This document shows positions 57,529 to 64,000 of a stretch of 64,000 bases of DNA, one piece after another (within the stretch, counting starts at the first letter, position 1; each line of letters begins with the position of its first letter). Origin of the DNA: Inquilinus limosus (GTDB lineage Bacteria; Pseudomonadota; Alphaproteobacteria; DSM-16000; Inquilinaceae). Made by a program: the position numbers and the translations under genes. The notes beneath the pieces are model-generated. The model worked only from the letters and a program-made list of their open reading frames with translations, did not search any database and was not told where the DNA came from. The stretch spans positions 8,604-72,603 of the forward strand of contig NZ_NHON01000032.1 of NCBI RefSeq assembly GCF_002195995.1. Direction: 5' to 3'.

Positions 57529-58281
57529 CTATCCCAGCAGCCGCGCCACCAGCGCCGGGACCTCGCGGATCGAGTCGAGGGTGTGGAAGCCGGGCGGGGC
57601 GATCTCCGGCCGGGTCACATGCTCCAGCGCCCAGGTGATGCGGTAGGGGATGTGCACCGCCTGGCCGCCGAGATCGAGCACCGGCAGGATGTCGGACTTC
57701 ATCGAGTTGCCGATCATCAGGAACCGCTCCGGCGCCGTGCCGCCGCGCTGCAGGATCCGGCGATAGGTCGCCTCGTCCTTCTCGGCCACGATCTCGATGC
57801 TCTCGAACCGCTCGGCCAGGCCGGAGCGGGCGACCTTGCTCTCCTGGTGGAACAGGTCGCCCTTGGTGATCACGATCAGCCGGACGCGGCCGGCCTCGGC
57901 GTCCGGCGCCAGCGCGTCCAGCGTCTCGACCACGCCGTCGAGCAGCTCGACCGGATGGTCCATCATCGCCTTGCCGAGCTCGAGGATGGCGCGGATCTCG
58001 CCGCTGCCGACGCGGCCGCCGCTGATCTCGATCGCAGTCTCGATCATCGACAGGGTGAAGCCCTTCACGCCGTAGCCGAAGGTCTTCAGGTTGCGCGCCT
58101 CGGTGTCGAGCAGGCGGCGCTCCAGCGTCGCCGGGTCGACCCAGGGGGCCAGCAGGGCGACGAGGCGGCCATGCGTCTCCTCGAACACGGATTCGCTGTG
58201 CCACAGGGTGTCGTCGGCGTCGAAGGCGACGGTCAGCGGTGCGGGCGTCGGGTCGATGGCCGGGTCAGCGTCGCCGTTCAC
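57529..58281 (-). CDS. HAD-family hydrolase
   Basis: A 250-residue haloacid dehalogenase-fold phosphatase. Motif I is VAFDADDTLWHSE (nucleophile and acid aspartates), motif II VITKGDLFHQES, motif III lysine about KDEATYRRI and motif IV MIGNSMKSDILP. The reaction is probably dephosphorylation of a small metabolite. A GTG start at 58281 is chosen because GGAGGA lies exactly nine bases upstream; a longer ATG start exists inside the divergent promoter region. The GNAT gene is divergent, 93 bases away. Confidence 0.87.
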   Translation of the reverse strand: MNGDADPAIDPTPAPLTVAFDADDTLWHSESVFEETHGRLVALLAPWVDPATLERRLLDTEARNLKTFGYGVKGFTLSMIETAIEISGGRVGSGEIRAILELGKAMMDHPVELLDGVVETLDALAPDAEAGRVRLIVITKGDLFHQESKVARSGLAERFESIEIVAEKDEATYRRILQRGGTAPERFLMIGNSMKSDILPVLDLGGQAVHIPYRITWALEHVTRPEIAPPGFHTLDSIREVPALVARLLG

Positions 58282-58374
58282 GATTCCTCCGAAAAAGACG
58301 GGGCCGCGGTCGCGGCCGGCGCCAAAATCGGCCATAAGGGGCGCCCGGGGCAAGCGGATCAAGCGGAGGACGGG

Positions 58375-59157
58375 ATGGATGAGGCCGAGATCCTGAGGCA
58401 TTTCGATGCCGAGCTGCGCCGGGCCCCGGTGCCGGCCGACCCGGACTATCGGGTGGAGCGGCTGCCGGAGGTCACGCGCATCGTCGGCCCCGGCCCGGAC
58501 GCCCATGACAACTGCGTGCTGTGGAGCGGGCTGGACGCCGCCACGGCCGATGCGGTGATCGCGCGCGAGGCCGCCTATTTCGCCGGCCAGGGCCGGTCGG
58601 TGGAGTGGAAGCTGTACGGCCATGACGCGCCGGCCGATCTCGGCCGCCGGCTGGCGGCCGCCGGCTTCGTGGCGGAGGAGCCGGAGACGCTGGTGGCGCT
58701 CGACCTCGGCGGCGCGCTGCCGTCGCCGGTCGACCCGGAGGGGGTGACGATCGAGCGGGTGATCGACCCGGTGCGCTTCGGCGCCATCGACGACCTGATG
58801 GCCGCGGTCTACGGCGCCGACGAGGATTGGCGGTCGGAGGTGCTGGGGGCGGAACTGGCGGCGGCGCCGGACCGGCTGTCGGTCTATCTCGCCATGGCCG
58901 ACGGCCATTGCGTCTCGGCCGGCTGGATCCGCTTCAACCCCGGCACCGTCTTCGCCGATCTGTGGGGCGGCGCCACCCGGCCGCATTGGCGCGGCCGCGG
59001 CATCTACCGGGCCCTGGTGGCGAAGCGGGCGGCCGAGGCGCGGCAGCGGGGCTTCCGCATCCTCACCGTCGACGCCTCGCCCGAAAGCCGGCCGATCCTG
59101 CAACGGCTCGGCTTCCGGGCCCTGACCACGACGACGCCCTACATCCGGGAGGCGTGA
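58375..59157 (+). CDS. GNAT-family N-acetyltransferase
   Basis: A 260-residue protein with an N-terminal extension (about 1-110) before a C-terminal GNAT domain. The acetyl-CoA loop is RPHWRGRGIYRALVAKRAAE, followed by RILTVDASPESRPILQRLGF. The extended N-terminal half resembles the two-domain GNAT proteins that acetylate small substrates, but I cannot tell the acceptor. GGAGGA precedes ATG 58375. It ends four bases before the convergent SDR gene. Confidence 0.87.
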   Translation: MDEAEILRHFDAELRRAPVPADPDYRVERLPEVTRIVGPGPDAHDNCVLWSGLDAATADAVIAREAAYFAGQGRSVEWKLYGHDAPADLGRRLAAAGFVAEEPETLVALDLGGALPSPVDPEGVTIERVIDPVRFGAIDDLMAAVYGADEDWRSEVLGAELAAAPDRLSVYLAMADGHCVSAGWIRFNPGTVFADLWGGATRPHWRGRGIYRALVAKRAAEARQRGFRILTVDASPESRPILQRLGFRALTTTTPYIREA

Positions 59158-59161
59158 GGCC

Positions 59162-59914
59162 TCAGCCCCGGCCGATGAACGGCATGTTCGTCGCCATCAC
59201 CGTCACGAACTGGACGTTGGCGTCCAGCGGCAGCGACGCCATCATCAGCACGGTGCTGGCGACATGGGCGGCGTCCATCAGCGGCTCCGGCTTGATCGAG
59301 CCGTCGGCCTGGGGCACGCCCTTGGCCATCTTCGACGCCATGTCGGTGGCGGCGTTGCCGATGTCGACCTGGCCGCAGGCGATGTTGTACTTCCGCCCGT
59401 CCAGCGAGGTCGACCGGGTCAGGCCGGTGATGGCGTGCTTGGTCGCGGTGTAGGGGGCGGAGTTCGGCCGCGGCACATGCGCCGAGATCGAGCCGTTGTT
59501 GATGATCCGGCCGCCCTGCGGGTCCTGGTCCTTCATGATCCGGATCGCCTCCTGCGTGCACAGGAACGGGCCGGTCAGGTTGGTGTCGACCACCGCCTTC
59601 CACTGCTCGAAGGTCAGGTCCTCCAGCGGCACGCCCGGGGCGCTGACGCCGGCATTGTTGAACAGCACGTCGAGGCGGCCGAAGCGGGCCTTGGCGGCCT
59701 CGAACAGGGCGCGGACGCTGTTCGGGTCGGTGACGTCGGTCGGCACCGCCAGAGCCTGGTCGGCGGACGCACCTGCCAGCTGGATGGTCTCCGCCAGCGC
59801 GTCCTGGCGCCGGCCGGCCAGCACCACCTTGTAGCCGTCCTTCAGGAAGGCCAGGGTCACCGACCGGCCGACGCCCGACCCGGCCCCCGTCACCAGCGCC
59901 ACCTTGCTCGTCAT
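59162..59914 (-). CDS. SDR-family oxidoreductase
   Basis: A 250-residue classical short-chain dehydrogenase with [27 protein letters not shown], the catalytic serine in [13 protein letters not shown] and [10 protein letters not shown] (Tyr-x3-Lys). Unlike many SDRs it has a long C-terminal segment with [20 protein letters not shown]. The first segment ([13 protein letters not shown]) suggests NADP use. The substrate is unknown. No operon partner is evident; the EmrB-type gene lies in the same direction 101 bases further upstream of its start. Confidence 0.9.
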   Translation of the reverse strand: MTSKVALVTGAGSGVGRSVTLAFLKDGYKVVLAGRRQDALAETIQLAGASADQALAVPTDVTDPNSVRALFEAAKARFGRLDVLFNNAGVSAPGVPLEDLTFEQWKAVVDTNLTGPFLCTQEAIRIMKDQDPQGGRIINNGSISAHVPRPNSAPYTATKHAITGLTRSTSLDGRKYNIACGQVDIGNAATDMASKMAKGVPQADGSIKPEPLMDAAHVASTVLMMASLPLDANVQFVTVMATNMPFIGRG

Positions 59915-60015
59915 CTGCGTCTCTCCCGTCTCGATCCTGGGGTCGGCTCCGCCCCGTCTCCGGAACGGACCCTAGCGGTTATGTCCGACGTAGTCAGCCG
60001 GAATGCGGCGGCCGG

Positions 60016-61419
60016 CTATGCCCGGCGGCGGTGGCCGCTGACCTCGGTGCCGGCGTCGCGGCCCAGCGGCAAATAGTCCAGCAGCGACAGCAGCGCCAGC
60101 GCGCCCAGCACGGCGAAGGCGATCTGGTATTCGGCGACGATCGACCCGCCGGCCAGGCCCGACGCTTCCGCCGCCCGCAGCGCGATGGCGCCCAGCGCCA
60201 CGCCCAGCCCCATCGAGATCTGCTGGGTGACGCTGAACAGGGTGTTGGCGGCGCTCATCTCCGGCTTCGGCACGTCGACGAAGGCCAGGGTGTTCAGGCT
60301 GGTGAATTGCATCGACCGGGCGGCGCCGCTGACCACCAGCAGCGCCGCGGTCAGCGCCGCCGGGGTCGACGGCGTCAGCAGGGCGCAGGCGAACAGGGTC
60401 GCCGCCAGTACCGCGCCGTTGGCCAAGAGGGCGGTGCGGAAGCCGAAGCTGCGCAGCACCCAGCTGGTCATCGGCTTCATGCCGAGATTGCCGGCGAACA
60501 GCGCCAGCACCAGCAGGCCGGAGCTGACCGGGTCCAGCCCGAAGCCGAGCTGGAACATCAGCGGCAGCAGGAACGGCACGGCGCTGACCACGGCCCGGAA
60601 CAGCGACCCGCCGCGGACGGTGACGCGGTAGGTGTGGTTCGCCAGCGCCGCCAGCCCGACCAGCGGGTGCGGGTGGCGCCGGGCATGGCGCACCGCCCAG
60701 GCCCCCAGCAGCAGGGCCGCGGCCAGCAGCAGCCCGACCGTGGCCCAGGGGATTTGCTCGTGCCCGACCAGGTCCAGCCCCAGCATCAGCGTCAGGCAGG
60801 CGAGGCCGGTCAGGACGAAGCCCAGCCCGTCGAAGGGCACGCGCCGGTCCTCGCGGTCGTTCGGGATCAGCCGCAGCGCCAGCACCAAAGCGATGGCGCC
60901 GAGCGGCAGGTTCAAGAGGAAGATCCAGCGCCAGGAGGCGATGCTGGTGATCAGCCCGCCCATTGGCGGGCCCAGCACCGGCGCGGCCAGGGCCGGCCAG
61001 GTAATATAGGCGATCGCCCGCATCAGATCCTGCTTGGCGGTGTTGCGCAGCACCACCAGCCGGCCGACCGGCACCATCATGGCGCCGCCGACGCCCTGCA
61101 GGATGCGCGCGGCGGTGAAGCTCCACAGGCTGTCGGCGGCGGCGCACAGGGCCGAGGCCAGGGTGAAGACGACGATGGCGCTGGCGAAGACCGAGCGGGC
61201 GCCGAACCGGTCGGCCACCCAGCCGCTGGCCGGGATGAACACGGCCAGCGTCAGCAGATAGGCCGACAGCCCGACATTCAGGTCGACCGCCCGGATGCCG
61301 AAGGATGCCGCCATGTCCGGCAGCGCCGTGACGATCACGGTGGCGTCCAGGTTCTCCATGAAGAAGGCGCCGGCGACCAGCAGCGCGATCAGCACGGGTT
61401 GGCGCGGGGACGGGGTCAT
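60016..61419 (-). CDS. DHA2-family MFS drug exporter (EmrB-like)
   Basis: The 467-residue membrane protein has a 14-helix DHA2 pattern: FFMENLDATVIVTALPDMAA at helix 1, GWVADRFGARSVFASAIVVF in loop 2, ARILQGVGGAMMVPVGRLVV and GPPMGGLITSIASWRWIFLL, in which motif C (GPPMGG) is intact. Such pumps export lipophilic compounds with protons. There is no EmrA-type adaptor next to it. It follows a small ACT-like gene on the same strand, 72 bases away. Substrate specificity cannot be read. Confidence 0.92.
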   Translation of the reverse strand: MTPSPRQPVLIALLVAGAFFMENLDATVIVTALPDMAASFGIRAVDLNVGLSAYLLTLAVFIPASGWVADRFGARSVFASAIVVFTLASALCAAADSLWSFTAARILQGVGGAMMVPVGRLVVLRNTAKQDLMRAIAYITWPALAAPVLGPPMGGLITSIASWRWIFLLNLPLGAIALVLALRLIPNDREDRRVPFDGLGFVLTGLACLTLMLGLDLVGHEQIPWATVGLLLAAALLLGAWAVRHARRHPHPLVGLAALANHTYRVTVRGGSLFRAVVSAVPFLLPLMFQLGFGLDPVSSGLLVLALFAGNLGMKPMTSWVLRSFGFRTALLANGAVLAATLFACALLTPSTPAALTAALLVVSGAARSMQFTSLNTLAFVDVPKPEMSAANTLFSVTQQISMGLGVALGAIALRAAEASGLAGGSIVAEYQIAFAVLGALALLSLLDYLPLGRDAGTEVSGHRRRA

Positions 61420-61491
61420 CGGGCGGCCGGGGCGTGACGGGATCGGGGATGGCCGGCGCGGGCGGACCGGGGCGGCCGTCCCGATACCACG

Positions 61492-61773
61492 CTATCCGGC
61501 GGCGGACTGCAAGGCCGGTTCGGCGACCGAGGCCAGCACGCTCCTGACCACGAAGATCTGGCCCAGCTTGCGGGCCACCATCTCCCATTCCGGGCAGTCG
61601 TCGCGGCGGACGGCGATGGTCACGCGCATCTCCTCGCCGTGGCGCTCGGCCGAGACGCGCTCGGGCACGACATCGCGCAGGCAGAAATGGTCGAGGAGGC
61701 GGGGCAGCAGGTTGGTGTCGGCCATGCCGACCACGTGGAAGAGGACCTGCGCGTCGTCGCGGGTCATGGTCAT
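61492..61773 (-). CDS. Small conserved protein with ACT-like features
   Basis: A 93-residue protein with a beta-alpha-beta pattern like an ACT domain (QVLFHVVGMADTNLLPRLLD, VSAERHGEEMRVTIAVRRDD) followed by EWEMVARKLGQIFVVRSV, a helix-strand typical of that fold. I cannot assign a named family. GGGAGA precedes its ATG. It lies upstream of the EmrB-type gene in the same direction and could be read with it; a ligand-sensing role is only a guess. Confidence 0.65.
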   Translation of the reverse strand: MTMTRDDAQVLFHVVGMADTNLLPRLLDHFCLRDVVPERVSAERHGEEMRVTIAVRRDDCPEWEMVARKLGQIFVVRSVLASVAEPALQSAAG

Positions 61774-62077
61774 CGGTGTCTCCCGGGGAATGCGAACAAC
61801 ACACGGACGAAGACCCCGGGGGAGCCGGCGCGGCCGGCCCGGGGCCTAGTGGCTAATTCGCAGGGAGCGAGACGTGACCATGGCCTATGGTTAACCGCCG
61901 GGGCGCGGATTGGCAAGCGGCGGGAGCGCGAGGCTGGGTTCCGCTATCCCTCCAGGAAAGTATGCCGGCCCCGGCCGGAGCGTCGATTGACTCCGCCCGC
62001 TGCCACTCTATGAATCGTCGGTCGATAAGAACAGGACGGTCGGCCGATGCTCAGCCATCGGCGATGGGGAAGGGGCG
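61774..62077. other. 304-base divergent intergenic region
   Basis: No protein-coding gene is supported. The left part holds a strong palindrome, CCCCGGG-N17-CCCGGGG at 61814-61844 with GCCGG/CCGGC inside, which would form a hairpin in the leader of the minus-strand gene starting at 61773. The right part holds a good sigma-70-like promoter (61987-62014) for the plus-strand gene. The middle, about 61850-61980, shows nothing I recognise. Confidence 0.6.
61987..62014 (+). promoter_or_regulatory. Sigma-70-like promoter of the NMT1-type binding protein
   Basis: TTGACT and TATGAA are separated by 16 bases; the -10 box ends 63 bases before the start codon at 62078. This is one of the best promoter-like matches in the window. 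Confidence 0.45.
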
Positions 62078-63073
62078 ATGAAGGGGCGCGGCAGGGCACG
62101 CGGTGCCGTTCTGGCTGTCCTGCTGGCCTGGGCCGGGCCGGCGGGGGCCCAGGCGATCCCGGCCCAGCCGGAGGCCGGCGGCTTCCGGATGGGAATCCAG
62201 CCCTGGCTGGGCTATGGCCTGTGGCATGTCGCGGCGGCGAAGGGCCTGTTCCGGGCCGAGGGCCTGCCGGATGTCGAGATCGAGACCTTCGCGCAGGACC
62301 GGGAGATCAAGGAGGCGCTGGCCGGCGGCCGGCTGGACGGCGCCAGCGTCGCCACCCACACGGCGCTGGTGCTGGCGGCGGCGGGCGTGCCGATCCGGAT
62401 CGTCGCCCTGCTCGACGTCAGCATGACGGCCGATGCCATCATCGCCGGCCCGGGAATCGGGGCCGTCGCCGACCTCAGGGGCAGGGCCGTGGCCTATGAG
62501 GAGGGCAGCACCAGCCACATGCTGCTCAGCTATGCCCTGGCGCGGAACGGAATGAGCCTCGCCGACATCGTCTCGGTGCCGATGCCGGCCCTCGACGCCG
62601 CCACCGCCGTGACCGTGGACCGGACCCCCGCGGCCGTGACCTACGAGCCCTATCTGTCGCTGGCCCGGCTGGTCGATCCGCGGGTCAAGGTGCTGTACAC
62701 GGCGGCGGAGGATCCCGGCCTGATCTCGGACGTCTTCGTGGTGCGCCGGGAGGTGCTGGAGCAGCGGCCGGGCCAGGTCGCGGCGCTGCTGCGGGCCTGG
62801 CAGGCGGCGCATGACGACTATGAGAAGGACATGGCGGGCGGGCGGGCCATCATCGCCCGCGCGGTGCAGGCGACGCCGGAGCGGCTGTCGACCGCCTTCG
62901 ACGGCATCACCTTCTATTCCCTGCCGGACAACAAGATCCAGCTGACCGGGGCGTTCGCCCAGCATGTGATCGCCGATGTCGAGAGGGCGGCCCGGGCCGC
63001 CGGGCTGCTGCCGGGCGATGTCGACACCGCCGGGCTGATCGATCCGCGCTTCGTCGCGGCCGTCACTCAGTGA
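62078..63073 (+). CDS. ABC transporter substrate-binding protein (NMT1/SsuA-like)
   Basis: A 331-residue secreted binding protein of the NMT1/ThiY/SsuA type with a signal peptide (VLAVLLAWAGPAGAQA). Segments include GIQPWLGYGLWHVAAAKGLF, AGGRLDGASVATHTALVLAA, RGRAVAYEEGSTSHMLLSYA and DRTPAAVTYEPYLSLA, all usual in receptors for nitrate, sulfonates or thiamin precursors. No ABC permease or ATPase genes are next to it, though some may lie beyond the window. Its stop codon lies 13 bases before repeat copy E. Confidence 0.9.
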   Translation: MKGRGRARGAVLAVLLAWAGPAGAQAIPAQPEAGGFRMGIQPWLGYGLWHVAAAKGLFRAEGLPDVEIETFAQDREIKEALAGGRLDGASVATHTALVLAAAGVPIRIVALLDVSMTADAIIAGPGIGAVADLRGRAVAYEEGSTSHMLLSYALARNGMSLADIVSVPMPALDAATAVTVDRTPAAVTYEPYLSLARLVDPRVKVLYTAAEDPGLISDVFVVRREVLEQRPGQVAALLRAWQAAHDDYEKDMAGGRAIIARAVQATPERLSTAFDGITFYSLPDNKIQLTGAFAQHVIADVERAARAAGLLPGDVDTAGLIDPRFVAAVTQ

Positions 63074-63086
63074 CGATTGGCGCCTC

Positions 63087-63232
63087 AGAGACCGTTTGGA
63101 AATGCGCTGGTGTGAGTCGGCTGGCGGTGGTTTCGAGAACCGGCGCGCAGCGGACGTTTGGGTCCGTGAGCACCGGAAGCGCAGAAACCGCCGTCGGACG
63201 GCCGCACCAGTAGCATTTGCAGGCGGTCTCTC
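63087..63232. repeat. Roughly 145-nt structured palindromic repeat, copy E
   Basis: Same orientation as copies A and C: AGAGACCGTTTGGAAATGCG to GCATTTGCAGGCGGTCTCT. The GGCGGTGGTTTC arm faces GAAACCGCCG, keeping the stem through a changed pair, and the apical stem is GCGGAC-GTTTGG-GTCCGT. It overlaps the TGA of the convergent gene at 63231. Confidence 0.95.
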
Positions 63233-63515
63233 AGTGCACGGTGACGCCGGTGTCGATGGTCTCCACCGGCGCGATCCCGGCCTCGGCGCCGACGCGCATA
63301 TTGGCGCTGGCGCGCTCCAGCAGGGGGGCGACGCCCCCGGCCTCGGCGGCGGCGGCGATCATCTGCCCGGTCAGGAAGGCCAGGGCGCCGATCAGCGCGC
63401 CGCTGACGGCCTGCGGATCTCCGCCCGCCTCGGCGGCGTAGTCCTCGGACCGTTCGCCGATCAGGGCCAGAAGGTCGTTGTGGATCTGCTGGGTCAGGGG
63501 GCCGATCGTGTCCAT
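63231..63515 (-). CDS. Small helical protein of unknown function
   Basis: A 94-residue protein, predicted mostly helical (IHNDLLALIGERSEDYAAEA, LIGALAFLTGQMIAAAAEAG) with no recognisable family. ATG 63515 is chosen because GGAGGAG lies at normal spacing; a GTG at 63521 would leave almost none. Its stop codon is inside repeat copy E. It lies between an ABC binding-protein gene and the VOC gene, with which it is divergent. Confidence 0.6.
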   Translation of the reverse strand: MDTIGPLTQQIHNDLLALIGERSEDYAAEAGGDPQAVSGALIGALAFLTGQMIAAAAEAGGVAPLLERASANMRVGAEAGIAPVETIDTGVTVH

Positions 63516-63658
63516 CTCCACTCCTCCTCGGTTGCGCTCCGGGGCAGGGCCGGGTGGCGCCGGCTACGGGGATCAATAGCGGGCGGCGGGGGCCGGTTCC
63601 GGCCCCGGGCTGCGGCATTCAAACCAGAATCCGGAAGAATTTCCGGGGTGTTGCCGCT

Positions 63659-63686
63659 TTGTTCGGAGCGGGGCGGGCGCTATGCT
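63659..63686 (+). promoter_or_regulatory. Possible promoter of the VOC gene
   Basis: TTGTTC and TATGCT with a 16-base spacer lie 74 bases before the start at 63761. The -35 match is partial, so the assignment is weak. Confidence 0.25.
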
Positions 63687-63760
63687 ACGCCACACCCATC
63701 GCATCGGCCGGCGAGCCCGATGCGCGGGACCACGGAAGGCCATGCGCCGCGGGGAGGGCC

Positions 63761-64000
63761 ATGTTCAGCCACATCACGGTGGGCACCAACGACATCGACC
63801 GGGCCAAGCAGTTCTACGACCAGGTGCTGGCGGCGATCGGTCTGCGCTGCCAGCTCGACGACCGCGTCGCCGGCTGGCTGTGCTATGTGCCGGAGGGCGA
63901 CAGCGGCCCGGAATTCCTGATCTGCCGCCCGATCAACGGCGAGAAGGCGACCTTCGGCAACGGCGTCACCATCGGCTTCAACGTGCGCGAGCGGACGCAG
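63761..64000 (+). CDS. VOC-family protein (glyoxalase/dioxygenase fold), truncated by the window end
   Basis: The first 80 codons of a vicinal-oxygen-chelate protein are present: FSHITVGTNDIDRAKQFYDQ at the start, then VLAAIGLRCQLDDRVAGW and FLICRPINGEKATFGNG. These are the first beta-alpha-beta-beta-beta unit, with a metal-ligand His at position 4. Members include glyoxalase I-like proteins and resistance proteins; the specific reaction is undetermined. GGGGAGGG precedes the ATG. The gene continues past the right edge. Confidence 0.88.
   Translation, partial: MFSHITVGTNDIDRAKQFYDQVLAAIGLRCQLDDRVAGWLCYVPEGDSGPEFLICRPINGEKATFGNGVTIGFNVRERTQ

Overview
The window is a stretch of a very GC-rich chromosome (third codon positions almost always G or C). 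Gene content and neighbourhoods point to an alphaproteobacterium, probably in or near the Rhodospirillales. The evidence is a GapR nucleoid protein beside a DUF1244 gene, a DUF1674/SDHAF4-type gene beside htpX, and an rsmB / rpe / heparinase-like / purH series; the order assignment is inference. I find no rRNA, tRNA, CRISPR array, transposase or prophage.

Layout. 0-9.8 kb: proA, a GH15 glucan hydrolase, an MFS carrier, two tandem TPR secretory proteins, a SnoaL/NTF2-like protein, pyruvate kinase, and a DMT carrier with an ACT-domain protein. 9.9-20.9 kb: two exported proteins, an SDR, N-formylglutamate amidohydrolase overlapping a YbdK-type carboxylate-amine ligase, DUF1244, gapR, an acetyltransferase, MFS and LysE-type exporters, an orphan Bug-type binding protein and a frameshifted LprI/DUF3298 gene. 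21-33.3 kb: a one-carbon block made of a short methylenetetrahydrofolate reductase, bioD, a GlxA/GbdR-type AraC regulator divergent from formate-tetrahydrofolate ligase (fhs), and a heterotetrameric sarcosine oxidase operon, soxB-map-soxD-soxA-soxG, with a methionine aminopeptidase gene inside it. Sarcosine oxidase yields glycine, peroxide and 5,10-methylene-tetrahydrofolate, which the reductase and Fhs can interconvert.

33.5-44.8 kb: a CMD-fold protein lacking its second redox cysteine, an XRE regulator, a GFA-fold protein, a MarR-FUSC-DUF1656-HlyD efflux operon of AaeXAB type with a palindromic operator candidate, a HigBA-like toxin-antitoxin pair, an ABC exporter, an exported protein, and a LysR regulator divergent from an NmrA-like gene. 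44.8-56.8 kb: the DUF1674-htpX and purH-heparinase-rpe-rsmB neighbourhood. It is interrupted by a UMF1-type transporter, by a roughly 1 kb AT-rich orphan membrane-protein gene, and by a FrcBCA-like sugar ABC operon. 56.9-64 kb: MaoC, HAD, GNAT, SDR, EmrB-type MFS, a small ACT-like protein, an NMT1-type binding protein and a truncated VOC gene at the right edge.

The most unusual content is in the intergenic repeats. Five copies of a roughly 145-nt near-palindrome (6683, 10844, 39911, 42727, 63087) abut stop codons. Their apical stems change in both arms while keeping the pairing, which indicates selection on structure. They coexist with seven roughly 90-nt palindromes built on CGTCATTGCGAG or related ends and with CTCTCCC-type palindromes. 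None of these elements lies in a divergent promoter region. Together with the low-GC membrane-protein gene at 49.1-50.1 kb, they are the best candidates for something undescribed.
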